Both the position numbers and the translations under genes were made by a program. Source: an uncultured Allomuricauda sp. (GTDB lineage Bacteria > Bacteroidota > Bacteroidia > Flavobacteriales > Flavobacteriaceae). Taken from it: a stretch of 64,000 bases of DNA. The stretch is from assembly GCF_947501165.1 (NCBI RefSeq), contig NZ_CANMUU010000001.1, forward strand, positions 682,001-746,000. The letters run 5' to 3'. Positions 53,394 through 63,254 of the stretch are shown here, piece by piece (within the stretch, counting starts at the first letter, position 1; each line of letters opens with the position of its first letter). The notes beneath the pieces were generated by a model that was not told the origin of the DNA, did no database searches, and saw only the letters and a program-made list of their open reading frames with translations.

Positions 53394-54226
53394 AAATCAA
53401 AATTATCTGGGTCAGGCCCAAATCGCTTTCCTTGGTCCATTGCATCCAACAATGCCATATCGTCTTCGTCAAGTTCAAAGTCGAAAATCTGGGCATTGGA
53501 GATGATTCTTTCCTTTTTTACAGATTTGGGAATCGTTACAACCCCTTTTTGTAAGTCCCATCGTAAAACGATTTGAGCAATGGTTTTTCCGTATTTATCG
53601 GCGAGCTGTTTAAATTCTTCCATTTCAAAAATATGGCCTTGCATCATGGGGGACCAAGCTTCATACTGAATACCTTTTTCTTTACAAAAATCAAGCAAAT
53701 CCTGCTGAACCAAGTATGGGTGGAATTCCATTTGATTGACCATGGGAACCACTTCGGAACCGGTCATTACATCTTCAAGGTGGTGCTGGAGAAAATTGCT
53801 TACCCCAATGGCCTTGACCCTTTTTTCCTTGTACAACTTTTCGAGGGCCCTCCAAGTCTCTTTATAGAGTCCTTCTTTTGGCCAGTGAATCAAATAAAGG
53901 TCTAAATAATCCAAATCAAGCCTTTTCAAGCTATCATCATAAGCTCTTAATGTGGACTCGAAACCTTGGTCTGCATTCCAGACCTTGCTCACCACAAAGA
54001 TATCTTCACGTTTTACGGAGCTTTGTTTGATAGCTTCACCCACTCCGTTCTCATTCTTGTAGATTGAGGCGGTATCTATATGTCTATATCCGTGTTCCAA
54101 AGCATCGTCAACAGCTTGAATCACTTCATTTCCGTCTTTGGACAAATAGACGCCCAAACCAAAATAGGGCATCTTTACGCCGTTGTTCAATTCAAAAGTA
54201 CCTTGTAGGTCAGTTATTTTTTCCAT
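53390..54226 (-). CDS. Aldo/keto reductase
   Basis: This 278-residue NADPH-dependent reductase has GVYLSKDGNEVIQAVDDALE and YRHIDTASIYKNENGVGEAI (catalytic Asp and Tyr), VVSKVWNADQG (Lys), YLDLYLIHWPKEGLYKETWR (His), AIGVSNFL and VVTIPKSVKKERI. It reduces aldehydes and keto acids. It is the last gene of the minus-strand envelope cluster, starting 3 bp after the EnvC-like gene. Confidence 0.93.
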   Translation of the reverse strand: MEKITDLQGTFELNNGVKMPYFGLGVYLSKDGNEVIQAVDDALEHGYRHIDTASIYKNENGVGEAIKQSSVKREDIFVVSKVWNADQGFESTLRAYDDSLKRLDLDYLDLYLIHWPKEGLYKETWRALEKLYKEKRVKAIGVSNFLQHHLEDVMTGSEVVPMVNQMEFHPYLVQQDLLDFCKEKGIQYEAWSPMMQGHIFEMEEFKQLADKYGKTIAQIVLRWDLQKGVVTIPKSVKKERIISNAQIFDFELDEDDMALLDAMDQGKRFGPDPDNFDF

Positions 54227-54229
54227 TTT

Positions 54230-55453
54230 CTATAATTGATATATCCATTCTTCCGGATTCAATCTGTTAGAATCTCGATAGAGATAGAATTTTAGTTTTG
54301 TACTGCCATCAAACCGACTGGTATAAATATCGCCCAAAACTTCTTTGGCAGTTACTTTATCTCCTTTTTTTACATAAAGTTTGGACAGGTTGTAATAGGT
54401 GCTAATGTAATTACCATGTTTTATTTGAACGCCCCTACTACCCCCGGGCACACTAAGTATGGCAATCACTTCTCCTTCAAAAATAGCCCTTGCCTTGCTA
54501 CCTTTGTCTGTAGTGATGGTCACCCCATTATTTCTGTGTTCAATACCGGGATATAGTTTGTCCTTATATAAGCCATACCCTTGGCTTTTTATTCCCTTTT
54601 CCACTGGCCAAATCAGTTTCCCCTTATTTGCAGAAAAGTTCGTTGCCACAATTTTTGCTTCGGGAGTGAGCGCAAATGTTCTTGTACTGGTATTTCCCGT
54701 CTTTTTGTTTGTAGTAACAATAGCACTCTTAATTAAACGTTCAATTTCCCTATCAATTTTTCGTGCTTCTCTTCTTTTTTTATCAATTGCTGCGGTATAC
54801 CGTGCCTCATTTTGGCGAATACTGGTCAAAAGCTCCTTTTGGGAGGCTATTTCCTTGGAAAGTGTGTTTTTTGCATTTCTATTTTCAACCAGTAATTGTT
54901 CCTTTACTTTTCGTTGCTCTACTAGGTCCTTATTTAATTCAGTAAGCTGTGCAGTTTTAGTAGCGATGGACTCCCCTTGCCTTTTCCTATGTTGGGCGTA
55001 CTGCTTCATATATTGCAGTCTCTTTAAGGCTTGGTAAAAGTTTTCAGACGACAAGAGAAACATCAGTCTGTTGTTCTGCGCCTTGTTCCGATATGATTTT
55101 TGAATCAATCTTGCGTAATCTTCTTTAAGCAACTTCAAGTCTTCCCTTAGTTTGCTTATGCTCCTTATGTTTACGCTTATTTGTCGATTTAGCAAATTGG
55201 ATTGTTGATTGGTAAGTCTTATAAGTTCTTGGCGCACATTTATTTTCTTATCCAATGCCTCCATTTGGTCAATAATATCCCCTTTTTCTTTCCTCTCAGC
55301 AAACAACAATCTATTGATCTCCTTAATTTCCTTTTGAAGTCTTTCCCTTTTGGCCTCCAAGGCTTTCTGTTCTCCCGTCTGGGCATTCAAACAAAATGTC
55401 AACAAGAATGCAATCAGCATTAAATCAATTCGATATGAACTATTAATTGACAT
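54230..55453 (-). CDS. EnvC-like murein hydrolase activator (degenerate LytM)
   Basis: This 407-residue protein has a signal peptide (LMLIAFLLTFCLNAQTG), about 230 residues of coiled coil and a C-terminal LytM/M23 domain (about 285-405). The zinc-binding positions are changed: HRNNGVTI in place of HxGxD, STYYNLSKL without the HxH His, and LKFYLYRD in place of LHFE. This suggests an activator of amidases rather than an active peptidase. It follows the DUF4292 gene by 1 bp. Confidence 0.85.
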   Translation of the reverse strand: MSINSSYRIDLMLIAFLLTFCLNAQTGEQKALEAKRERLQKEIKEINRLLFAERKEKGDIIDQMEALDKKINVRQELIRLTNQQSNLLNRQISVNIRSISKLREDLKLLKEDYARLIQKSYRNKAQNNRLMFLLSSENFYQALKRLQYMKQYAQHRKRQGESIATKTAQLTELNKDLVEQRKVKEQLLVENRNAKNTLSKEIASQKELLTSIRQNEARYTAAIDKKRREARKIDREIERLIKSAIVTTNKKTGNTSTRTFALTPEAKIVATNFSANKGKLIWPVEKGIKSQGYGLYKDKLYPGIEHRNNGVTITTDKGSKARAIFEGEVIAILSVPGGSRGVQIKHGNYISTYYNLSKLYVKKGDKVTAKEVLGDIYTSRFDGSTKLKFYLYRDSNRLNPEEWIYQL

Positions 55454-55454
55454 T

Positions 55455-56222
55455 TTACTTTAATATAATCTTATCATATCCCTTAGGGACTTTATATGGA
55501 AAATTCAATGTTTTATCCAATTCTAAATTACGGAAATTCAAATCTATGATAGTCCTATCTTTTTTATCAAGCGCAACAACCTGCACTGAAATTGGAAAAA
55601 TTCTTCCAGAAATATCTTGATAGGTATATTTAGCACTCAAAAACCTATTCTCTTCCGGTTGAAGCACTTCTTGGGTTGCTACTTTAAAATGCTTTGGCTC
55701 CAGCTGAAACAAAAGTGAAAAAAGTGCTTTCGCTTTCTTGGGTTGCAATTGATAGTTTCCATCAGCAACTTGAGAAGTGAATTTTTCTTTTCTCATATCC
55801 AAAATGGCGTTGCCTAACAATAGGTTCTGAACACTTGCAAAGTCAAGTTCAGTGCCCAACAATTCGCTTAAAAAGCTAAAGTCCCCATCAAAGTATTCCC
55901 CTTGCAGTTTGTTATAAAAAGATACCTTTTCTGGAGTAATATGGGCCTTTACTACACCTAACGGGGCGCTAATCCATATCACCTTGTCCTTTTCCATTCT
56001 AAGGCTTACAGATATCCCCTGACTCTCCTTGCCATTGGAATAATCAATTTTAACTTTTCCACGTAGTGTTTTAAAATCTTCCTGATTGCCATAGTGGTTG
56101 GCAATAATCTTTTTAGTTGAGATAGAACCGTCCACCTCTCCCCCAATTACGTTTTTAGTGCTTTTACATGCGAGAAGCAAAAGTGTCATTGAAATAAAAA
56201 ATACCAATTGTTTAATCATCAT
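55455..56222 (-). CDS. DUF4292 lipoprotein
   Basis: This 255-residue protein has a lipoprotein signal (FFISMTLLLLACKSTKNV). The body has ISVSLRMEKDKVIWISAPLG, FLSELLGTELDFASVQNLLL and LNFPYKVPKGYDKI, the DUF4292 pattern. The fold is probably LolB/LolA-like, so it may carry or insert lipids. It sits between the TPR and EnvC-like genes as usual in Flavobacteria. Confidence 0.85.
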   Translation of the reverse strand: MMIKQLVFFISMTLLLLACKSTKNVIGGEVDGSISTKKIIANHYGNQEDFKTLRGKVKIDYSNGKESQGISVSLRMEKDKVIWISAPLGVVKAHITPEKVSFYNKLQGEYFDGDFSFLSELLGTELDFASVQNLLLGNAILDMRKEKFTSQVADGNYQLQPKKAKALFSLLFQLEPKHFKVATQEVLQPEENRFLSAKYTYQDISGRIFPISVQVVALDKKDRTIIDLNFRNLELDKTLNFPYKVPKGYDKIILK

Positions 56223-56235
56223 CCTTCTCCTATTT

Positions 56236-57138
56236 CTATGAACCCGTTTCTATTTTATTGGCATACTCACTAGCTTTCTTATCATTTCCCATAGAGGCAT
56301 AGGTTTCAGATAAGACTCTGTAAACGTTATTCTTCAAGGGAATATCCTCAAAAATGAAATCCAAAGCTGCTTCCAAAATTTCTATTCCCTCTTCCTTTTT
56401 ACCGTTTTTTGTCAATGCCAAGCCATATGCATACTGAAAATATGGCTGAAGTGGATAGGTGTCCTTTGCTTCATTTGCCATATTTTCCAATGTTTTAAAA
56501 TCCCTATTGGAGATTAACGCATCCATTCGTTTTTTTAACTCCTCCAATGGGTTCTCAGGTGAGAAAGTGCTTTTGGTAACTACTGTTTTTGTAACCGTTT
56601 TTTTCTTTATGGAATCTTCTATTTTCTGTCTTAAGCTGATTGTATTGGCGGTGCGAGGCAAATTGTCCAATTGCTTAAGGGCATTACTATACTTTCCTTT
56701 TTGGAAATAAATCTTTGCTAGATTTCCTCTCAGTGAAGTATTGGTAAGCGGAATTCTATCCGTAAATGCATCTACAGTATTGCCTTGCTTTTCCAAAATG
56801 GAAATAAAGTGCTCCAAATACCAATAATTTTCCGGTGATTGTTCTAGAACTAGAATAGCATACCCCTGCGCCAAGTTGAATTTTTTATCCAGAAAATAGA
56901 CACGGGCCAATTCATAATCTATGACCAAATTATCTGGTTGCAGATTTTTACATTCCAACAGTTTTTCAGCTGCACGATCATAGTTTTGAATTCCTTTTTG
57001 CTTAAGAGCTTCAAAAAATAAGCTTTGAAACTCATCGGTATATTCTTCTAAAAAAAGCTCAGCACTCTCTTCCTCTTGGGCTAAAGCGCCTAAGGGTATA
57101 CAAAAAGCCAATACTACCCAACATATATTCCTCATCAT
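56236..57138 (-). CDS. Tetratricopeptide repeat protein
   Basis: This 300-residue protein has a signal peptide (ICWVVLAFCIPLGALAQEEE) and several TPR-like helix pairs (FEALKQKGIQNYDRAAEKLL, LAKIYFQKGKYSNALKQLDN, YAYGLALTKNGKKEEGIEIL). It is periplasmic and likely a protein-binding scaffold. It lies in the minus-strand envelope operon, 13 bp before the DUF4292 gene. Confidence 0.82.
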   Translation of the reverse strand: MMRNICWVVLAFCIPLGALAQEEESAELFLEEYTDEFQSLFFEALKQKGIQNYDRAAEKLLECKNLQPDNLVIDYELARVYFLDKKFNLAQGYAILVLEQSPENYWYLEHFISILEKQGNTVDAFTDRIPLTNTSLRGNLAKIYFQKGKYSNALKQLDNLPRTANTISLRQKIEDSIKKKTVTKTVVTKSTFSPENPLEELKKRMDALISNRDFKTLENMANEAKDTYPLQPYFQYAYGLALTKNGKKEEGIEILEAALDFIFEDIPLKNNVYRVLSETYASMGNDKKASEYANKIETGS

Positions 57139-57169
57139 TTACATTTAGTTTTACCCCTTTCTCAAAAAA

Positions 57170-58186
57170 TCACTTCATTTCCGAATAATCCCCAAGGCTT
57201 ACCGTTTCAAATTTGCCATCAAAAATAACATGATTGCCTATCATGGCATTATCTAAATTGGCATTGGATATTTTGCTTTCATTTTGGATTATACTATTCT
57301 TGATAGTTGAGTTCTCCAATTGCGTATTTGAACCTATAGAAACATAAGGGCCAACCGTAGTATTTTTTATCACAACTCCTTCACCGATAAAACAAGGTTC
57401 TACAATATTGGCATTTTCCAAAGTAACATCGGAGGCAATTAATTTTTCACCATCCTTCTCTAAAAAGCCCAACATTCTTTGATTTGTCTCCACGGTAACT
57501 GCTTTGTTTCCGCAATCCATCCATTCATCCACTTTTCCTGGCACAAACTTCATGCCCTTATCCATCATACGTTTTATTCCATCATTGATTTGATACTCGC
57601 CTCCATGCATCACATTATTGTCCAATACATATTGTAACTCATCTTTAAGCACACCCACATCCTTAAAATAGTAAATACCAATGACCGCCAAATCTGAGAC
57701 AAATTCTTTTGGCTTTTCCACCAATTCCACAATTTGGTTCTCTTCACTCAGTTTAACAACACCATAGGCCTCAGGTTCGTCTACCTGTTTTACCCAAATA
57801 ACGCTATCAGCTGATTTATCCAAATCAAAGTCAGCCCGAATCAGAGTGTCCGCATATGCAATGACTGCTGGTCCGCTCAAAGATTCTTTGGCACTCATAA
57901 TGGCATGACCGGTTCCTAAGGGTTGGTCTTGCCTATAAATTGACCCTTTTGCGCCCAAACTCTGGGCCAATTCCTTAAGACTCTCCACAACATCTTCACC
58001 AAAAAAGGCAGGGTCTCCTAAAATGAAGGCAACCTCTTCAATAGGTTCTCCCAAAACTTTGGCAATATCACTTACCAAACGGTGCACAATAGGTTTCCCT
58101 GCAACAGGTATTAAAGGTTTGGGAACCGTTAGTGTATGTGGCCTAAGTCTGGATCCTCTTCCGGCCATTGGGACAATAATTTTCAT
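57170..58186 (-). CDS. Sugar-phosphate nucleotidyltransferase
   Basis: This 338-residue enzyme starts at ATG 58186 (MKIIVPMAGRGSRLRPHTLT) and has PKPLIPVAGKPIVHRLV, the NTP-transferase core, and a C-terminal left-handed beta-helix of hexapeptide type (VVIKNTTVGPYVSIGSNTQL, SIIQNESKISNANLDNAMIG). It activates a sugar phosphate with a nucleotide for cell-surface glycan synthesis; the exact sugar is not clear. The longer frame from 58294 overlaps dut and is not used. Confidence 0.9.
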   Translation of the reverse strand: MKIIVPMAGRGSRLRPHTLTVPKPLIPVAGKPIVHRLVSDIAKVLGEPIEEVAFILGDPAFFGEDVVESLKELAQSLGAKGSIYRQDQPLGTGHAIMSAKESLSGPAVIAYADTLIRADFDLDKSADSVIWVKQVDEPEAYGVVKLSEENQIVELVEKPKEFVSDLAVIGIYYFKDVGVLKDELQYVLDNNVMHGGEYQINDGIKRMMDKGMKFVPGKVDEWMDCGNKAVTVETNQRMLGFLEKDGEKLIASDVTLENANIVEPCFIGEGVVIKNTTVGPYVSIGSNTQLENSTIKNSIIQNESKISNANLDNAMIGNHVIFDGKFETVSLGDYSEMK

Positions 58187-58221
58187 GTATCTATAAAATA
58201 TAACGTGGTTAGTATCTTGTT

Positions 58222-58656
58222 TTATTGTGTTCCTGTACTGCCAAATCCTCCTGACCCGCGATCTGTTTCGGTAAGTTGCCCAACTTCTTCCCATTCAGCT
58301 CTTTCATGTTTCGCAATTACCATCTGAGCTATCCGCTCCCCGTCTTTGACAATAAAATCTTCATTGGAAAGATTAACTAAAATTACCCCTACTTCACCGC
58401 GATAATCCGCGTCTATGGTGCCGGGTGCATTTAAAACTGTAACTCCTTTTTTAGCTGCCAATCCACTTCGCGGGCGTACCTGAGCTTCAATTCCCACAGG
58501 CAGCTCCATAAAAATACCGGTAGAAATAATTTTTCGCTCCAACGGTTTTAGTGTTATGGACTTATCTAAATTGGCCCTTAAATCCATTCCGGCAGATGCA
58601 AGGGTTTCATAATGGGGCAAATCATGTTTAGAGGAATTGATGACCTTTATCTTCAT
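58222..58656 (-). CDS. dut: dUTP diphosphatase
   Basis: This 144-residue dUTPase has all five motifs: [54 protein letters not shown] and [10 protein letters not shown]. It removes dUTP to keep uracil out of DNA. ATG 58656 gives the usual length; an upstream ATG at 58674 would add six residues. Confidence 0.95.
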   Translation of the reverse strand: MKIKVINSSKHDLPHYETLASAGMDLRANLDKSITLKPLERKIISTGIFMELPVGIEAQVRPRSGLAAKKGVTVLNAPGTIDADYRGEVGVILVNLSNEDFIVKDGERIAQMVIAKHERAEWEEVGQLTETDRGSGGFGSTGTQ

Positions 58657-58686
58657 TTCACTGTTTAGCTTCACTATTTCTGTTAT

Positions 58687-60159
58687 TCAGTTTTTAGGTG
58701 TGGATTGAAAAATGGCGCGTAGATTTTCTCCTTCCAACTTATATGTCAATATCAAAAATAACAAAAGAAGTGCCCCTCCAGCTATTAAATTTCGGTTAAA
58801 AACATAAAAGGAAAGTGCTGAAAACAAAATGGACAATCCCAAATAAAATGTAATCTTTCTCATGTTATAAGGAATTGGATAATGTTTCCTTCCAAAAGAA
58901 TACGAGAGAATCATCATACTCGCATACGCAATCAAGGTGGCCAGCGCAGAGGCCATATACCCTATTTTTGGAATAAAAAGAAAATTGATTAGTAAAGTTG
59001 CCAGGGCTCCAACGGATGAGATATATGCTCCATATTTTGTTTTGTCAGTAATTTTATACCATACCGAAAGGTTATGATAAATACCCAGGCATAGGCTTCC
59101 CAATAGAATGATGGGCACAACATCCAGAGCCTCCCAATAGACAGAATTCCGAATTAAAAGCTTTGCCAGCACATCAATAAATACCACAACGCCCAAAAGG
59201 ATTACGCTACCTAGAATAATAAAATAATTCGTAACCTGGGCATAGGTCTTTTGAGGGTTCTCTTTGTTGGCATGACTAAAGAAAAACGGCTCTACTCCCA
59301 TTCGAAAAGCGGTGCCAAACAAGGTCATGAACAATGCCAATTTATAGCACGCACCATATTTTCCCACCTCTCCTTCCGCGATATCATCCGGAAGTAATTC
59401 AGTCAATAAGATCTTGTCTAGAACTTCGTTAATTGTAAAAGCAATTCCGGCAACAAGAATAGGTCCTGCATATTTGAGCATTTGTTTCCATAGGGATATA
59501 TCGAATCGGAATTTAACCCGTAAATACGTGGGCAAAAGGAATACTAATGTAATTCCACTTGCAATGATGTTGGAAATAAATATGTATTGGATTTCCCAAC
59601 CTTCTCTATACAACGATGCTAGATAGCTCTCTTGGTTTTGTTCGGATATACCCGGTAAAATCAGCAAGAAAAACACATTAAAGCCAAGGTTTATAGCCAC
59701 GTTGATGATTTTTAACAAACCGTACTTCATAGGTTTTTCATTGGCGCGCAATAAAGCGAATGGAATAATCGCCAAGGCATCCAAAACCAGTATGTACGTG
59801 GTAAAACGAATATATTCTACATCAATATTGGTAAAATCCGCTAGCCACCCCTTAACTATCATAGCTACAATTAAAAACAAGAGGGAAGAACCCAATAAGG
59901 AAACTAGTGCTGTTGAAACTACGCTCCCTTTATCATTGTTTTTATTATAGAATCTAAAGAACGTGGTTTCCATCCCATAGGCCAAAAACACATTGAATAT
60001 GGCTATCCATGCGTAAATATTGGTGTACTGACCATATCCCGATGCATTTTCAAAAACTGAGGTATATAAAGGCAGCAAGAAAAACGAAATGACCCTGGGA
60101 AGCACAGTGGCCAATCCATAAATAAAGGTTTGTTTAAAAAGCTTTTTTAAAGGATTCAA
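58687..60159 (-). CDS. Polysaccharide flippase (MOP superfamily)
   Basis: This 490-residue protein has 12-14 membrane helices and the PST/MviN-like start LKKLFKQTFIYGLATVLPRV, with ATTFFRF-type YGMETTFFRFYNKN and AFTINEVLDKILLTELLPDD. It exports lipid-linked sugar repeats. It starts at TTG 60159, which directly follows an in-frame TAG, so a longer start is impossible. It is the first gene of the envelope operon. Confidence 0.9.
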   Translation of the reverse strand: MNPLKKLFKQTFIYGLATVLPRVISFFLLPLYTSVFENASGYGQYTNIYAWIAIFNVFLAYGMETTFFRFYNKNNDKGSVVSTALVSLLGSSLLFLIVAMIVKGWLADFTNIDVEYIRFTTYILVLDALAIIPFALLRANEKPMKYGLLKIINVAINLGFNVFFLLILPGISEQNQESYLASLYREGWEIQYIFISNIIASGITLVFLLPTYLRVKFRFDISLWKQMLKYAGPILVAGIAFTINEVLDKILLTELLPDDIAEGEVGKYGACYKLALFMTLFGTAFRMGVEPFFFSHANKENPQKTYAQVTNYFIILGSVILLGVVVFIDVLAKLLIRNSVYWEALDVVPIILLGSLCLGIYHNLSVWYKITDKTKYGAYISSVGALATLLINFLFIPKIGYMASALATLIAYASMMILSYSFGRKHYPIPYNMRKITFYLGLSILFSALSFYVFNRNLIAGGALLLLFLILTYKLEGENLRAIFQSTPKN

Positions 60160-60295
60160 CTAGGATTGTTTAACCCTGCGCAAGTTACACAAAACCGTGA
60201 AGTTGTTCCCACAGTAATAAATAGATAATGGATTTGACAGCGTTACAAAAAACAGAATCAAATAATTGTTATCTTAAGAGTCAAACTGAAAACCA

Positions 60296-61951
60296 ATGAA
60301 AACTATTCATAGTCTTTCCCTTTTCTTCTTTATAAGCATGCTCTTTTTATCGGGTTGTCAAGAAAAAAAAGAAGAGAAAAAAGAAGTTGCCAAAAGGCCT
60401 AACATCATATTCATTATGTCTGACGATCATGCGTATCAGGCTATTAGTGCTTATGACAATCGGTTGATTCAAACCCCTAACATTGATCGTATCGGCAAGG
60501 AAGGTATCGTTTTTACAAATGCCTGTGTATCCAATTCCATATGTGCGCCTTCTCGAGCAACTATTCTAACAGGAAAGCATACCCACATCAATGGAAAAGT
60601 AGATAATCAAATGCCCTTTGACACCACCCAAGTTACTTTTCCACAGATATTTCAGGAAGCCGGGTATCAGACAGCGATGTTTGGAAAGCTTCATTTTGGG
60701 AACAATCCCAAAGGTGTAGATGAATTCATGATTCTTCCAGGGCAAGGTTCTTACATTAACCCTGATTTTATTACCAAAACAGGGGATACTACGCGAATTG
60801 AAGGTTATGTTACTGATGTCATCACGGATTTAACACTGGATTGGTTGGACAAGAAAAGAGATACGGTCAAACCATTCATGCTAATGTATCTGCATAAAGC
60901 ACCCCATAGACCTTGGTGGCCCAGACCTGATAAGTTCAAGGAGTTTTTGGGCAAAGAGTTCCCGGAACCACAATCTTTGTTTGATACCTATGAAAATAGA
61001 GGAACGGCAGCTAGGACGGCAGAAATGAATCTGCTGAATGATATGATGTACAACCATGATAGCAAGATTAGACCAGCTGTAACGGCAAGAATGAAAAACC
61101 TTAGCCCAAAGGTTCGTGAATATGAGGGAGGTTTTGATAATCCCTATACAGCACGAATTACAGAAGCACAAAAAGCGGCCTATGAACCTATTCTTGATAT
61201 CATAAACGATGATTTTGAGAAGAATTGGCCCAATATGACTGAAGAGGAGAAAATGAAATGGAAATACCAAAGATATATGCAAGACTATCTCGCTTGTGTT
61301 TCTTCGGTTGATGATAATATTGGACGGGTTTTGTCTTACCTGGATGAAAACGATTTATCGGATAACACGATTGTGGTCTATACTTCCGATCAAGGGTTCT
61401 ATCTAGGAGAACACGGTTGGTTTGATAAACGGTTTATCTATAATGAATCCTTCAAAACTCCTTTGTTGATTCGTTGGCCCAACCAAATCAAACCAGGAAT
61501 TACCAATGAAGAAATGGTTCAAAATCTCGATTTTGCCCAGACCTTTTTGGATGCTGCTCAAATTGAAGCGCCCGAAGATATGCAGGGTGAAAGCCTAATG
61601 CCGCTTTTGACGAGCAATACAGAAGAATGGACTCGTGATGCAGTATATTACCATTATTACGAATACCCAGCCGTACACCAAGTAAAAAGGCATTATGGAA
61701 TAGTGACCATTGACTATAAACTGGCTCATTTCTATTACGATGTTGACGAGTGGGAACTATATGATCGAAAGAAAGACCCACAGGAAATGAACAATGTTTA
61801 CAATGACCCGGCATACGCTGATGTGGTCAAGGAGTTAAAGGTTAAGTTGGGTGAATTAAGGGTACAATACAAAGATTCAGATGAGTTGAACCAAGAGTAT
61901 ATTGAAATTCATAAGGCCAATAATATTGATTCGCCGTTGAACAAGTCATAA
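60296..61951 (+). CDS. Sulfatase lipoprotein (S1 type)
   Basis: This 551-residue protein has a lipoprotein signal (SMLFLSGCQEKKEEKKEVAK) and the type I sulfatase site: metal ligands in IIFIMSDDHAY, the formylglycine motif C-x-P-S-R in VSNSICAPSRATILTGKHTH, and VVYTSDQGFYLGEHGWFDKR. It removes sulfate from a substrate, probably an algal polysaccharide. No formylglycine-making enzyme lies in the window. It is divergent from the flippase operon. Confidence 0.92.
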   Translation: MKTIHSLSLFFFISMLFLSGCQEKKEEKKEVAKRPNIIFIMSDDHAYQAISAYDNRLIQTPNIDRIGKEGIVFTNACVSNSICAPSRATILTGKHTHINGKVDNQMPFDTTQVTFPQIFQEAGYQTAMFGKLHFGNNPKGVDEFMILPGQGSYINPDFITKTGDTTRIEGYVTDVITDLTLDWLDKKRDTVKPFMLMYLHKAPHRPWWPRPDKFKEFLGKEFPEPQSLFDTYENRGTAARTAEMNLLNDMMYNHDSKIRPAVTARMKNLSPKVREYEGGFDNPYTARITEAQKAAYEPILDIINDDFEKNWPNMTEEEKMKWKYQRYMQDYLACVSSVDDNIGRVLSYLDENDLSDNTIVVYTSDQGFYLGEHGWFDKRFIYNESFKTPLLIRWPNQIKPGITNEEMVQNLDFAQTFLDAAQIEAPEDMQGESLMPLLTSNTEEWTRDAVYYHYYEYPAVHQVKRHYGIVTIDYKLAHFYYDVDEWELYDRKKDPQEMNNVYNDPAYADVVKELKVKLGELRVQYKDSDELNQEYIEIHKANNIDSPLNKS

Positions 61952-61956
61952 CGGTC

Positions 61957-63180
61957 TTAAAGATTGCCCGCAATATCCATTCGCTTCATAGCCCAGGTTG
62001 CGAAAACAAAAGCTATCAATAAAAAAATGGCTCCAAGTGCGTAAGCCGCGCCTGGAAAGTAAAAAGTGGTTTCAGGACGAATGAAATAATAGAAAACAGG
62101 AGCAAATATCAATTGGCCAAGAATAGCGGTTATACTAACCAAACTGGTAATGGAGCCTTGAAGAATACCCTGTTCTTTTTCTGAAACTTGGTTTGAAATT
62201 ATACCTTGAACCGTTGGCCCTGCAATTCCCCCTAACGCATAAGGAATTAAAAATGCATATAGCATCCATGGCTCATCGGCCTGAGAAAACAGAAACATCC
62301 CCAATGTCCAAAGCAAAAATCCAATGTTTACCACTTTGCGTTTGCCAAACCACTCTACGGCCTTTCCTACTAAAAACCCTTGAACAAAAGCTACCAACAA
62401 TCCTACTACCACCAAAGAAACCCCTATTTGCTTAGGGCTCCAGTCAAATAGTTCTATAGTGTAATAAGACCATACTGATGGCAAAGCTTGCCCTGCCAAA
62501 TTGGCCATAAAAAAGGCGAAAATCAATATCAATACGCCTTTGTATTTCCGCAATGCAACCAAGGAAACACCAGGTATCATTTTCATTTTATCTATAGGTC
62601 TTCTCTTTTCTTTGGATAAAGATTCAGGCACCACAAAGTATCCAAACAGGAAGTTTGCAAAGGTCAAACCTGCGGCAATGTAAAAGGGTAAACGAATATT
62701 GATGTCACCAAAAAACCCACCAATACCAGGACCGATGATAAACCCTAGTCCAAAAGCAGCCCCGATCAAACCAAAGTTCTTGGCTTTCTCCTCTGCCGTA
62801 CTAATATCTGCGATATACGCTGTGGCAACGGTAACACTTGCTCCGGTAATTCCTGCCAAAAACCGTCCAACAAACAACCACATAATCGTTGGTGCCCATG
62901 CGTGAACCAAATAGTCGAAACTTAATCCGAGAAGGGATAATAAAAGAATGGGTTTACGGCCATATCTATCTGAAATCTCACCCATAACCGGAGAAAATAA
63001 AAACTGCATTCCAGCAAAAGCTGTGGTCAGCCACATGCCATAAATCACGGCCATATGGTTTCCTTCACCTGTCAATTGCATGATGAACTCTGGGATGATA
63101 GGAGCAATGATTCCTATACCGATAACATCTACCAAAATGGTAATGAAAATGAAGAGTAATGCAGTGTTTTTAGATTTCAT
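61957..63180 (-). CDS. TetA-like MFS transporter
   Basis: This 407-residue protein has 12 predicted helices, MFS motif A in GEISDRYGRKPILLL, and DVIGIGIIAPIIPEFI and FIIGPGIGGFFGDIN, close to the TetA/TCR drug:H+ antiporters. Annotation as tetracycline efflux is tentative; many marine members have unknown substrates. It lies between a convergent sulfatase and the atp terminator. Confidence 0.85.
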   Translation of the reverse strand: MKSKNTALLFIFITILVDVIGIGIIAPIIPEFIMQLTGEGNHMAVIYGMWLTTAFAGMQFLFSPVMGEISDRYGRKPILLLSLLGLSFDYLVHAWAPTIMWLFVGRFLAGITGASVTVATAYIADISTAEEKAKNFGLIGAAFGLGFIIGPGIGGFFGDINIRLPFYIAAGLTFANFLFGYFVVPESLSKEKRRPIDKMKMIPGVSLVALRKYKGVLILIFAFFMANLAGQALPSVWSYYTIELFDWSPKQIGVSLVVVGLLVAFVQGFLVGKAVEWFGKRKVVNIGFLLWTLGMFLFSQADEPWMLYAFLIPYALGGIAGPTVQGIISNQVSEKEQGILQGSITSLVSITAILGQLIFAPVFYYFIRPETTFYFPGAAYALGAIFLLIAFVFATWAMKRMDIAGNL

Positions 63181-63205
63181 TAGAATCTGATTTATACATA
63201 ATAAA

Positions 63206-63230
63206 AAGCCCCACTAATGTAGTGGGGCTT
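63206..63230 (-). terminator. Terminator of the atp operon
   Basis: AAGCCCCACTA (63206-63216) and TAGTGGGGCTT (63220-63230) form a perfect 11-bp stem with a 3-base loop. On the minus strand it is followed by a U-run, placing it at the end of atpG transcription. Confidence 0.88.
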
Positions 63231-63254
63231 ATGTGTTATGTTCATGAATAACCT

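Noticed and set aside
58187..58294. Longer N-terminus for the nucleotidyltransferase
   Set aside because: The added residues have no family match and overlap dut; MKIIVPMAGRGSR is the usual start.
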